This document shows, piece by piece, positions 16,618 through 26,584 of a DNA stretch of 64,000 bases. The number at the start of each line of letters is the position of its first letter. The first letter of the stretch is position 1. The notes under the pieces were generated by a model. It had not been told where the DNA came from. It made no database searches and worked only from the letters and a program-made list of their open reading frames with translations. The stretch spans positions 1 through 64,000 of the forward strand of contig NZ_LQPJ01000139.1 of NCBI RefSeq assembly GCF_002101785.1, written 5' to 3'. Source of the DNA: Mycobacterium palustre (GTDB lineage: Bacteria > Actinomycetota > Actinomycetes > Mycobacteriales > Mycobacteriaceae). Made by a program: the position numbers and the translations under genes.

Positions 16618-17634
16618 GTGCACTACCTGATGACCGGGCACACCGGGTTCAAGGGACCGTGGCTCGCGCTGCTCCTGCTGAGCCGCGGGCACCGGGTATC
16701 CGGACTGGCGTTAGACCCCGCCGACGGTAGCCTGTTCAATCGCGCGGGTGTCGCCGACCTGCTCGTCTCCGACTTCCGGGTGGATATCCGCGATGCGGAG
16801 GCCACGGCGGCGGCCGTGTCGGCCGCGGCTCCCGACGTGGTGGTGCACATGGCCGCCCAGTCGTTGGTCCGCGAGTCCTACCGCAACCCGCGCTACACCT
16901 ACGAGACCAACGCGATGGGCACGCTCAACGTGCTCGAGGCCGTCGCGGCCACCCCGTCGGTGCGCGCGCACGTCGTCATCACCACCGACAAGGTCTACCG
17001 CAACGTCGACCAGGAGGCCGGCTACGTCGAAACCGACCCGCTCGGCGGCGACGATCCCTACAGCGCGTCGAAGGCGATGGCCGACCTGCTGACCCAGTCG
17101 TGGATTCGAAGCTTCCCCGGCCCCGCCACGGCAATCGCACGCGGCGGCAACGTAATTGGCGGCGGCGACGTCAGCCGCGATCGGCTGTTGCCCGACCTGA
17201 TCGCCGCCTACGCGAGCGGCCGGGCGCCGCGGTTGCGGTTCCCGCGCGCGGTGCGGCCGTGGCAGCACGTCCTCGACTGCCTCAACGGCTACCTCACCCT
17301 CGTTGATGCGCTGCTGGCCGGTGAAGGCTTGGGCGAGTGGAACTTTGGGCCCGGGCGCGACAGCTTCGTCGAGGTTGGCGAGGTCGCCTCGCTCGCCGCC
17401 GAGCTGTGGGGCGGCGGCGCGCGGTGGGAGCTGGACAGCGGGAACCACCCGCACGAGGCGAACCTGCTCGCCCTCGATGCCTCCAAGGCGCAGCGCGAAC
17501 TCGGCTGGCGCAACCGGCTCGGCTTCCGTGGCGCCCTGGCCTGGACGATCGACTGGGAACGGCGCGTGCACGCGGGCGAGGACCCGCTCGGGGTCACCCA
17601 GGAGCAGATCGCCGCCTTCGAGACCCTCGGCTGA
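16618..17634 (+). CDS. rfbG: CDP-glucose 4,6-dehydratase (RfbG-like)
   Basis: A 338-residue extended SDR. MTGHTGFKGPWL is the RfbG-type NAD motif, VVVHMAAQSLVR follows, and ITTDKVY with YSASKAMADL carries the catalytic Thr and Tyr-Lys. ARGGNVIGGGDVSRDRLLPD, RPWQHVLDCLNGYL, EWNFGP and HPHEANLLALDASKA align in order with my recollection of Salmonella RfbG. It converts CDP-glucose to CDP-4-keto-6-deoxyglucose, the gateway to 3,6-dideoxyhexoses and branched sugars. GTG 16618 gives a normal N-terminus; ATG 16630 is the alternative. No CDP-glucose synthase or dehydrase partner is in this window. It is divergent from the acyltransferase and convergent with lipL. Confidence 0.9.
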   Translation: MHYLMTGHTGFKGPWLALLLLSRGHRVSGLALDPADGSLFNRAGVADLLVSDFRVDIRDAEATAAAVSAAAPDVVVHMAAQSLVRESYRNPRYTYETNAMGTLNVLEAVAATPSVRAHVVITTDKVYRNVDQEAGYVETDPLGGDDPYSASKAMADLLTQSWIRSFPGPATAIARGGNVIGGGDVSRDRLLPDLIAAYASGRAPRLRFPRAVRPWQHVLDCLNGYLTLVDALLAGEGLGEWNFGPGRDSFVEVGEVASLAAELWGGGARWELDSGNHPHEANLLALDASKAQRELGWRNRLGFRGALAWTIDWERRVHAGEDPLGVTQEQIAAFETLG

Positions 17635-17650
17635 AGACCGCCGCCTCGGC

Positions 17651-18937
17651 TCAGCCGGCGACCGCCCCCGGCTCGGAGAACGGCGCCCCGAACTCGGTGA
17701 TCGGCTGCAGGCCCCGCTTGCGCACCTTGGCGGCGGCCTGCCGGATCAGCTTGTAGATCCCGACGAACGCGGCGTGATCGGTGAGCGAGAACGGGGTCAG
17801 CAGCCGGTTGTGCACCAGCGCGAACGCGACCCCCTCGGCGGGGTTGGCCCACCCGACCGAGCCTCCCAGCCCGACATGACCGAAGCCCGGCATCACGTCA
17901 CCGAAGGGCAGGCTGTGGTAGCCGAGGTGAAAAGCCAACGGCACGAACAGGTTTCGGTCCGGACGCAGGCTGCGCCGACCGGTCAGGCCGGCGACCAGCT
18001 CGCGGGACAAAAATCGGGCGCCGTCGATCTCGCCGCCGTTGGCGATCGCCCCATACATGCGCGCCAGCGCGCGGGCCGTCGCCACGCCGTTGGCCGCCGG
18101 AATCTCGGCGTCCAGCAACGGGATCTCTCCCTGCACGGCGGCGACGACGCCCGGGAAGTACATCGACCGCCAGCCGCCGGACAACTCGTTGGCGACCTTG
18201 CGCGTCACGTAGTTGACGACCGAATTGTTGATGATGCTCTGCGGCATGATGATCTGCGCGACCCGCGTCGGCGACTCGGCCGGGGGGCGGCCCAGGTGCA
18301 TGCCGTCGGTGCCCAGCGGCTCGGCGAGCTCCTCGCGGATCAGCGCGCGCATCCCCTTGCCGGTGACGGCCCGCGCGAGCCCGGACAGCAGCCAGCCGAA
18401 CGTCAGCGCGTGATACGCGGGCTTGCCGAGCAGCCGGCCCGGCGGCGCGGCGGCGAGCCGCTCCTCCATGACCACGTGGTCCAGGAGGTCCTCCTGGGTG
18501 GCGCCCCGCAGGCCCGACAGGCCGGCGGTGTGCCGCATCACCTGGCGCACCGTGAGGTCGGCCTTGCCGTTGGCGGCGAACTCCGGCCAGTACCGCGCGA
18601 CGGGCGCCTCGTAGTCGATCAGCCCCCGGTCGGCCAGCCGGTGAATGACCGTGGCGGCCATGCCCTTGGTCGCCGAGAACACCATCGGCGCGGTGTCGGC
18701 CGACCACGGCACGTGACCGCCCCGGTCCGACCAGCCGGTCCACACGTCGACGGCCGGCTGGCCGTCGACGTACACGGCCAGCGCGCCGCCGCCGAACCGG
18801 CGGGCGGGGAACATGGCGGAGAAACTGCGAACGGCGCACGCGAAATGTGGATCCGCCGCACCGAACACGCGATGGCCGGCGCCGGGGCCATCGTGTCGTG
18901 GGATCGCGCGGCGATCGATCCCGGACTCCATTGTCAC
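17651..18937 (-). CDS. lipL: serine beta-lactamase-fold lipase/esterase LipL
   Basis: A 428-residue class C beta-lactamase/DD-peptidase-fold esterase, ortholog of M. tuberculosis Rv1497. The catalytic S-x-x-K is in VFSATKGMAATV, the Tyr motif in YHALTFG and the third motif in GFGHVGLGGSVGW. No signal peptide is evident. The family hydrolyses short-chain esters and LipL is reported as a surface-accessible esterase. GTG 18937 is supported by a TAAATT box seven bases upstream and matches the known N-terminus. It marks the left end of the conserved mycobacterial core; everything to its left is accessory. Confidence 0.92.
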   Translation of the reverse strand: MTMESGIDRRAIPRHDGPGAGHRVFGAADPHFACAVRSFSAMFPARRFGGGALAVYVDGQPAVDVWTGWSDRGGHVPWSADTAPMVFSATKGMAATVIHRLADRGLIDYEAPVARYWPEFAANGKADLTVRQVMRHTAGLSGLRGATQEDLLDHVVMEERLAAAPPGRLLGKPAYHALTFGWLLSGLARAVTGKGMRALIREELAEPLGTDGMHLGRPPAESPTRVAQIIMPQSIINNSVVNYVTRKVANELSGGWRSMYFPGVVAAVQGEIPLLDAEIPAANGVATARALARMYGAIANGGEIDGARFLSRELVAGLTGRRSLRPDRNLFVPLAFHLGYHSLPFGDVMPGFGHVGLGGSVGWANPAEGVAFALVHNRLLTPFSLTDHAAFVGIYKLIRQAAAKVRKRGLQPITEFGAPFSEPGAVAG

Positions 18938-18944
18938 GCTAACT

Positions 18945-18950
18945 AATTTA
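18945..18950 (-). promoter_or_regulatory. -10 box, leaderless start of lipL
   Basis: TAAATT on the minus strand, then seven bases, then GTG 18937. Confidence 0.45.
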
Positions 18951-19063
18951 CTTGGACTTCATACCTTCCGTAGGGCAACACCCGATTTAGTTACCTTTCC
19001 GTTAAAAGGTGCGGGCCGTTGGTGGCCTGTTGATTGGGGTGGGCCGCGGCGGGGGGACACCGC

Positions 19064-19069
19064 TACGCT
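19064..19069 (+). promoter_or_regulatory. -10 box, leaderless start of the coiled-coil protein
   Basis: TACGCT, seven bases, then ATG 19077. Together with the translation from this ATG it fixes the start of the small gene. Confidence 0.5.
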
Positions 19070-19076
19070 TCTGTCC

Positions 19077-19454
19077 ATGGAACCCGAGGACCTCGAGTCG
19101 CGCGTCAGCGCCCTCGAGCACCAGGTGCTAGACCTGGCCGGGCGAGTACGGGCGAGCGAGCAAGACGCCGCGGCCGCTCGGGTGCTGGCCGGGGCGGCCG
19201 ACCGCGACGTCAGCGAATTTCGGAGCGATCTGCGCAAATTTCGACAAGCCACGGCGGCAAGTTTCAACGCCCTTAGGGACGACTTTGTTGACCTGCGGTC
19301 GGACTTTGGCACGCTGCGAGCGGAGTTCGGCACCCTCCAGGAGCACGTCGACCGGGGCTTTACCGAGATGCGTGGCAGATTCGACGCCGCGGCCGCCGGA
19401 CAACAGCAGATCGTCGATCTCCTGCAGACGATCGTCGCGGACCAAGGGGCCTGA
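19077..19454 (+). CDS. small coiled-coil protein, unknown function
   Basis: A 125-residue acidic, almost wholly helical protein with no signal peptide or membrane segment. Heptad-like repeats run through most of it (LESRVSALEHQVLDLAGRV; then FNALRDDFVDLRSDFGTLRAEFGTL), so it probably forms a coiled-coil oligomer. Similar small coiled-coil proteins occur in mycobacteria without assigned roles. It is convergent with meaB and divergent from lipL. I do not recognise a specific family. Confidence 0.7.
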   Translation: MEPEDLESRVSALEHQVLDLAGRVRASEQDAAAARVLAGAADRDVSEFRSDLRKFRQATAASFNALRDDFVDLRSDFGTLRAEFGTLQEHVDRGFTEMRGRFDAAAAGQQQIVDLLQTIVADQGA

Positions 19455-19479
19455 ATCCGCCGGCTGACTAAGGCCTAGC

Positions 19480-20478
19480 TCAGGGCGGCCCCGGCGATGC
19501 GGCCTGCAGGATTTGCTGGGCCGCCAGCGCGGGGGTGAGCTCCCCCGCCTTGACCTGCCGTTCCACCTCGGCGCGCATCTTGCGCACCGCCGGGCTGGAC
19601 AGCACCCGGTCCACAACGGTGTCACGCACCAGCTGCCAGGTCCAGTCCACCTGCTGGGCGCGGCGGCGCTGCTCGAACTCCCCGGCCTCGGTGAGCACCT
19701 CGCGATGGCGTTCGATGGTGTCCCACAGCTCGACCAGGCCGGTTCCCTCGATCGCGCTCATGGTCAAAACTGGTGGGCGCCAAAGGGTTTCGCGGGGATG
19801 TATCAACCTGATCGCGGTGGACAGCTCCCGGGCGGCCGACCGCGCCTCGGCCAGGTGGTCGCCGTCGGCCTTGTTGACGACCACGATGTCGGCGAGCTCC
19901 AAGGCTCCCTTCTTGATGCCTTGCAGCTGATCGCCGCTGCGCGCCAGGGTCAGCAGCACGAAGGTGTCCACCATGTTGGCCACGGCCACCTCGGACTGCC
20001 CCACGCCGACGGTCTCGACCACGATCACGTCGAACCCAGCGGCCTCGAGGAGCACGATGCTCTCCCGGGTGGCCTTTGCCACCCCGCCGAGGGTGCCCGA
20101 CGTCGGCGAGGGCCGGATGTAGGCGTCGGGGTGCATCGACAGGCGCGCCATCCGGGTCTTGTCGCCCAGGATCGAGCCACCGGTCCGCGTCGACGACGGG
20201 TCGACGGCCAGCACCGCCACCCGGTGGCCCCGCTCGATCAGGTGCATGCCCAGCGACTCGATGCTGGTGGACTTGCCCACCCCGGGCACCCCGGTGATGC
20301 CGACCCGATGCGCGTTGCCCGAGTCCGGCATCAGCTCGAGCAGCAGCTGCTGGGCCTTCTTTTGGTGGTCGGCGCGGGTCGACTCCAGCAGCGTGATGGC
20401 GCGCGGCAGGGCCGCGCGGTCGCCGCCCCGCACGGCCTTGGCCAGTTCCTCGACCGAGCCGGCCTTCTGGGGATTCAT
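19480..20478 (-). CDS. meaB: methylmalonyl-CoA mutase-associated GTPase MeaB
   Basis: A 332-residue G3E-family P-loop GTPase, ortholog of Rv1496. Walker A is GITGVPGVGKST, switch/Walker B VIVVETVGVGQSE, and the base-specificity motif VVVNKADGDHL. It escorts and protects the B12 cofactor of methylmalonyl-CoA mutase during loading and turnover. The N- and C-terminal helical extensions of MeaB (VEELAKAVRGGDR; AEVERQVKAGELTPALAAQQIL) are present. It lies 70 bases downstream of mutB on the same strand. In M. tuberculosis mazE4/mazF4 sit between these two genes; here they are absent. Confidence 0.95.
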   Translation of the reverse strand: MNPQKAGSVEELAKAVRGGDRAALPRAITLLESTRADHQKKAQQLLLELMPDSGNAHRVGITGVPGVGKSTSIESLGMHLIERGHRVAVLAVDPSSTRTGGSILGDKTRMARLSMHPDAYIRPSPTSGTLGGVAKATRESIVLLEAAGFDVIVVETVGVGQSEVAVANMVDTFVLLTLARSGDQLQGIKKGALELADIVVVNKADGDHLAEARSAARELSTAIRLIHPRETLWRPPVLTMSAIEGTGLVELWDTIERHREVLTEAGEFEQRRRAQQVDWTWQLVRDTVVDRVLSSPAVRKMRAEVERQVKAGELTPALAAQQILQAASPGPP

Positions 20479-20548
20479 GAGCGGAACGCCGCGGCGCGAT
20501 TCGAGGCGGATTTTCGCACTGGCGCTACGCTCGCGACACAGATCGACG

Positions 20549-22804
<2,256 letters not shown>

Positions 22805-22809
22805 GGCGC

Positions 22810-24669
22810 CTACGCTCCCAACAGGGTAAGCAGATCCGACAAGGCTTGCACCGCATTGATTTTCGCGGTCAGATACTCGTCCGGCCGGTGTTGGGCATCG
22901 CCCAGCGCCTTCTCGGGGCCGGCCAGATAGACCCTCGACACGCCGGCGCCGCGGGCCGCCTCGACCACGGCCGAGGCCTCGTCGGCGTAGCGCTTGTCGG
23001 TGCCGCAGATGACCGCGGCGGGAACCGAACCGGCCCCGGCGACGACGGCGGCGACCCCGGAGGCGTCGAGCGAACCGGGGTTGACCGCCTCGATGCCGCC
23101 CGAGGCCAGCAGGTTGGCCGCGAACGTCGCCCGGACGTTGTGCTCGGCCAGCGGGCCCAGCGGCAACAGCAGCGCCTTGGGCCGCGAGCCGGTGCGCGCC
23201 AGGAAGGCGTCCGAGCGGTCGCGCAGCGCCTCGAACTCCGCGGCGTAGCGGCGCGCCGCCACCACCGAATCCCCTTGCTGCTCCGCCTGTTCGAGAGGCG
23301 GTTCCTCGAGGTTGGGGTATTCGTTGACGCCGGTGATCGCGGTGCGCCGGTGCGCGATGTCGTCGGCGCGTCGCGCGGCGACGTCGGCGATCCGCTCGGC
23401 GACGAAGCCGCACGCGTCGGCGAGGCCGCCCCGCGCCTCGATCGCCTGGAACTGCTGCCAAGCCTGCTGGGCAAGCCGCTCGGTGAGGTCCTCGACGAAC
23501 CACGAGCCGCCGGCCGGGTCCAACACCTGCCCGACGTGTGACTCCTCCAGGAGCAGCAGCTGCGTGTTGCGGGCGATGCGCCGCGCGAAGCCGCGTCCCA
23601 CGCCGGGAAAGCCGCCCGGGATCGCCACGTCGAACGGCAGCACCAGCACGGTGTCGGCCCCGCCGACGCCGGCGGCGAACGCGGCCACCGTCGTGCGCAG
23701 CATGTTCACCCAGGGGTCGCGCTGGGTCATCATCGGCAGCGACGTCTCCGCGTGCACGACGGCCGCGCCGCCCTCGGGGTCGCCGGCCACCTCGGCGACC
23801 CGCGCCCACAGCCGGCGCGCGGCGCGCACCTTGGCGATGGTCATGAACTGGTCGTCGTCGGCGGCCAACCGGAAGCTGATCTGCCGCAACGCGTTTGCGA
23901 CCGGCAGCCCGGCGTCGGCGAGCGCCCGCAGGTAGGACACCGCCGCCGCGATGCCGGCGGCCAGCTCCCAGGTGGCGTTGGCACCCAGGTTGTGGAAGGC
24001 GGGCCCGTCGACGGTGATCGCCCGCACACCGGGCGTGCCGGCCGCGCGCGTCGCGGCCGCGACCACCTGCTCCATCGACGCGGCGGCCCGCCCGCTCAGC
24101 GTGGCGGTCAGCGGGTCTGCCCCGAGGTCGATCGACAGCTTGCTCTTGTCCGCGACCTGATCCACCAGCGCCAGCAGGGCATCACCGGCCTCGGCGTAGT
24201 CGGCGCCCGCGTCGAGGAGCACCGGCACCAGGTCCAGGTAGACCCCCGACAACAGCTGGGCGAGCTCGCCGGCCGCCACCCCGGATTCGCCCACCCGGAT
24301 CCGCAGCGCGCTCACCCCGTCGGCGAGGGCGGCGAGCACCGCGGCGTTGCCGCTGCGATCGGGGTCGCCGCCCGGGACGGGGAACGCCTCGGCGACCTTC
24401 CATCCCGCGTTGACGTCGCGCAGCGCGTCGGCGCCGCGCACGTAGGGCCACTCGCCGGGCAGCGGCGGTTCGGGCAGCTCGTCGAGCGCGGTGTAGAGCG
24501 CGCGGACCGCGATCCCGTCGTAGGTGGGGGTGTCCAGCAGCCGCTCGGGCTCGTCGCCCAGCTCGCCCGGGTCCTTGCCCGTGCTCTTGGACAGCACGCC
24601 GGCGACCGCCGTGCGCCAACGCCCGCGAACCTCTTCCAGGTCGGCGAGTTCGGGTACGTCAATGGACAC
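22810..24669 (-). CDS. mutA: methylmalonyl-CoA mutase small (beta) subunit
   Basis: A 619-residue paralogue of MutB. It pairs with MutB in the heterodimer but does not bind cobalamin productively: the C-terminal region has no DxHxxG motif. The barrel region contains EWPYVRGADALRDVNAGW, LADAGLPVANALRQISFRLAADDDQF and RIARNTQLLLLEESHVGQVLDPAGGSWFVE. GTG 24669 follows GGGAG by six bases. First gene of mutA-mutB-meaB, with five bases to mutB, so co-translation is likely. Ortholog of Rv1492. Confidence 0.95.
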   Translation of the reverse strand: MSIDVPELADLEEVRGRWRTAVAGVLSKSTGKDPGELGDEPERLLDTPTYDGIAVRALYTALDELPEPPLPGEWPYVRGADALRDVNAGWKVAEAFPVPGGDPDRSGNAAVLAALADGVSALRIRVGESGVAAGELAQLLSGVYLDLVPVLLDAGADYAEAGDALLALVDQVADKSKLSIDLGADPLTATLSGRAAASMEQVVAAATRAAGTPGVRAITVDGPAFHNLGANATWELAAGIAAAVSYLRALADAGLPVANALRQISFRLAADDDQFMTIAKVRAARRLWARVAEVAGDPEGGAAVVHAETSLPMMTQRDPWVNMLRTTVAAFAAGVGGADTVLVLPFDVAIPGGFPGVGRGFARRIARNTQLLLLEESHVGQVLDPAGGSWFVEDLTERLAQQAWQQFQAIEARGGLADACGFVAERIADVAARRADDIAHRRTAITGVNEYPNLEEPPLEQAEQQGDSVVAARRYAAEFEALRDRSDAFLARTGSRPKALLLPLGPLAEHNVRATFAANLLASGGIEAVNPGSLDASGVAAVVAGAGSVPAAVICGTDKRYADEASAVVEAARGAGVSRVYLAGPEKALGDAQHRPDEYLTAKINAVQALSDLLTLLGA

Positions 24670-24837
24670 CGATTGCTCCCTTTTTCCCAGCTGATTGGTG
24701 GGCTGCTCCGGGTACTGCCACTTGCTAACGAGGCTAATTGATGGGGCCTCTCCGCAAAAAATTGCCGGCGGCGCCGATCCGGCCGGCTCCCCGGTGAAAC
24801 GCCAGCGTCGGTAAACGGGGCATTCATCTGGGACCCG

Positions 24838-24843
24838 TAACCT
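24838..24843 (+). promoter_or_regulatory. -10 box of the TVP38 gene
   Basis: TAACCT followed by eight bases and GTG 24852; no ribosome-binding site is present, so a leaderless or near-leaderless mRNA is likely. Confidence 0.4.
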
Positions 24844-24851
24844 TGACAGCC

Positions 24852-25601
24852 GTGACGGATCCCGCCACCAGCAAAATCACCGAGCGGCTGCGCGACCTTG
24901 GCGGCGCGCTGCGCGCGGCGGCGCGTCGGCTGACCGGCCCGCGGGCCCTGGCCGCAGTGGCCGGTATCACATCGCTGATCGCGGCGGCGACGTGGCTTCC
25001 CCTGCCCAGCCCGGTGCAGCTGCGGGACTGGGCCGAGTCGGTGGGCCCGTGGTTCCCGTTGGCGTTTCTGGGCGCGCACGTCATGGTCACGGTGCTACCG
25101 GTGCCCCGCACGGCGTTCACCCTGGCCGCCGGGCTGTTGTTCGGCCCGGCGTTGGGCGTGCTGATCGCGGTGGTCGCCAGCAGCACGAGCGCGGTGCTCG
25201 CGCTGCTGCTGGTGCGCGCGGCCGGCTGGCGGCTGACCCGCCTGGTGCGCCACGAATCGATCGAGACGGTGAACGAGCGCCTGCAACAGCGGGGCTGGGC
25301 GGCCGTGTTGTCGCTGCGGTTGATCCCCGCGGTGCCGTTTTCGGCGATCAACTATGCCGCCGGCGCGTCGGCCGTGCGGCTGCTGCCATACACGCTGGCC
25401 ACGGTGGCCGGCCTGGTGCCGGGCACCGCGGCGGTCGTCGTCCTCGGCGACGCGATCGCCGGTCATCCCAGCCCCCGCCTGGCGCTGGTGTTGCTGTGCA
25501 CCGGCGCTGTGGGGCTGGCGGGGCTGATCGTCGAGGTCCGCCACTTCCGGCGCCGGCACCGCAAGACGGCGACGGGCCCCGTGTCCGTCCTCGCCGGCTG
25601 A
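24852..25601 (+). CDS. TVP38/TMEM64 (DedA-like) membrane protein
   Basis: A 249-residue integral membrane protein, ortholog of Rv1491c. The VTT/SNARE-associated domain is visible: VLPVPRTAFTLAAGLLFGPALGVLIAVVAS, then RLIPAVPFSAINYAAGAS with the reentrant-loop Arg and Pro. The family is linked to phospholipid scrambling or proton-coupled lipid carrier recycling; the role in mycobacteria is unproven. GTG 24852 is preferred because of the -10 box; TTG 24843 would add three residues. It is divergent from mutA, and the response-regulator remnant abuts its 3' end on the other strand. Confidence 0.85.
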   Translation: MTDPATSKITERLRDLGGALRAAARRLTGPRALAAVAGITSLIAAATWLPLPSPVQLRDWAESVGPWFPLAFLGAHVMVTVLPVPRTAFTLAAGLLFGPALGVLIAVVASSTSAVLALLLVRAAGWRLTRLVRHESIETVNERLQQRGWAAVLSLRLIPAVPFSAINYAAGASAVRLLPYTLATVAGLVPGTAAVVVLGDAIAGHPSPRLALVLLCTGAVGLAGLIVEVRHFRRRHRKTATGPVSVLAG

Positions 25602-25638
25602 AGCGAACCCGAAGATCTGAGCGCTCGCCCGCCGCCTC

Positions 25639-25806
25639 CACCAGATCCGGTCGCAGCCCGTCGAGCGCGCGTTCCAGCCCGGCGCCGTCGCGGCAGGCGT
25701 CCGCGTGGTAACCGGTGTCGGTCAGCGCTTTGCTGACCATTTCGCGGATGGTCTCCGAATCCTCGGCCACCAGCACCCGCGGGGTGCCGCGACCGGAATC
25801 AGCCAT
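25639..25806 (-). pseudogene. truncated response-regulator receiver domain
   Basis: The first 56 codons from ATG 25806 encode a clear receiver-domain N-terminus: PRVLVAEDSETIREMVSKAL with the acidic pair E-D, then a second helix ending DGLRPDLV. Exactly where the phospho-acceptor Asp should follow (PDLVLLD), homology stops. The frame continues to 25348 only as antisense of the TVP38 gene, with no receiver or output domain. I read this as a 3'-deleted regulator gene. Any peptide made could not be phosphorylated normally. Confidence 0.75.
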
Positions 25807-25892
25807 GCCTCATTGTTAGCGCGCACTTCGGGGGACGGGCGTGCGACGCGGCTTTCTTCAGGTTCGCTTCACGTTTCCACGGCGCTGCGTTA

Positions 25893-25921
25893 TGCAGGCA
25901 TCGCTGCTAAACTGCAGGCAT
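25893..25921 (+). promoter_or_regulatory. vapBC promoter with paired 9-bp direct repeat
   Basis: TGCAGGCAT occurs at 25893-25901 and again at 25913-25921, a 20-base period (two helical turns). Between them TAAACT (25908-25913) is a -10 box placed six bases before ATG 25920. A repressor bound to the repeats would cover the -10 and start site, as expected for VapBC autoregulation. Sequence is seen directly; binding is inferred. Confidence 0.5.
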
Positions 25922-26153
25922 GGTGGCGATCACGATTCGCGATGTCCCGGACGACGTCCGCGACGAACTGGCCGCCCGCGCCGCGCTGTCCGGGCAGTCG
26001 CTTCAGGAATACCTGCGCCGACTGTTGGTGACGACGGCCGAGAAGCCGACCGTCCGCGGCGTCATCGCCCGGGCACGCGCCAGGGTGGACGCGACCGGAG
26101 CGCGCCTGGGCGCGGCCGACATCCTCGCCGCCAGGGACGCCGATCGTCGGTGA
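25920..26153 (+). CDS. vapB: VapB/FitA-type ribbon-helix-helix antitoxin
   Basis: A 77-residue antitoxin. The N-terminus VAITIRDVPDDVRDELAARAALSGQSLQEYLRRLL is a ribbon-helix-helix DNA-binding fold; the C-terminal half (VIARARARV...GAADILAARD) is the toxin-wrapping tail. It would bind and neutralise the downstream VapC and repress the operon. ATG 25920 is leaderless by its TAAACT box. Its TGA overlaps the vapC GTG by four bases (GTGA). I cannot tell which numbered VapB of M. tuberculosis it corresponds to. Confidence 0.9.
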   Translation: MVAITIRDVPDDVRDELAARAALSGQSLQEYLRRLLVTTAEKPTVRGVIARARARVDATGARLGAADILAARDADRR

Positions 26154-26566
26154 CCGACCGGGTGGTGTGCGACGCATCGGCGGTGCTGGCCGTCCTTCTG
26201 GACGCCGGGAGCGACGGTCAGTGGGCGACGGCACAACTGAAGGACGCCGACCTGTTTGCGCCCGCGCTATTGCCATACGAATGCGCCAACGTCATCAGGC
26301 GCGCCGAATTAAGCGGGGCGATCGGAGCAGACCAGGCCGCTCAAGCCCACGCCGACATGATCGACCTTGCGGTGGAGCTGTGGCCCTACGAGGTGCTCGG
26401 TGCGCGGGCGTGGGAGCTGCGCGCGAACCTGCCCTGCTATGACGCCGCCTACGTTGCGTTAGCCGAGACGCTGGCGATCCCTTTGGTGACCTTGGACCGA
26501 AACATTCTTCGAGCGCCGGGCGTCGCCTGCGCGGTAGCGGTTCCCGGCGACGGCCAGGGCCAGTAG
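26150..26566 (+). CDS. vapC: VapC PIN-domain ribonuclease toxin
   Basis: A 138-residue PIN-domain RNase. The four acidic metal ligands are visible: D8 in VVCDASAVL, E44 in PYECANVIRR, D98 in CYDAAYVALAE and D116 in VTLDRN. Such toxins usually cut tRNA or rRNA in the anticodon or sarcin-ricin loop; the target here is unknown. Translation from GTG 26150 overlaps the vapB stop, giving coupled expression. All catalytic residues are intact, so it is probably active. Convergent with the MFS gene 18 bases away. Confidence 0.9.
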   Translation: MTDRVVCDASAVLAVLLDAGSDGQWATAQLKDADLFAPALLPYECANVIRRAELSGAIGADQAAQAHADMIDLAVELWPYEVLGARAWELRANLPCYDAAYVALAETLAIPLVTLDRNILRAPGVACAVAVPGDGQGQ

Positions 26567-26584
26567 CGTCCCCGTAAAACCGCC

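Noticed and set aside
17628..17656. CGGCTGA/TCAGCCG inverted repeat between rfbG and lipL
   Set aside because: Seven-base arms with a long GC-rich loop are expected by chance in this composition; not strong enough to call a terminator.
22805..23809. 335-residue N-terminal extension of mutB
   Set aside because: The stretch overlaps mutA in another frame and has no homology; the family N-terminus begins at ATG 22804.
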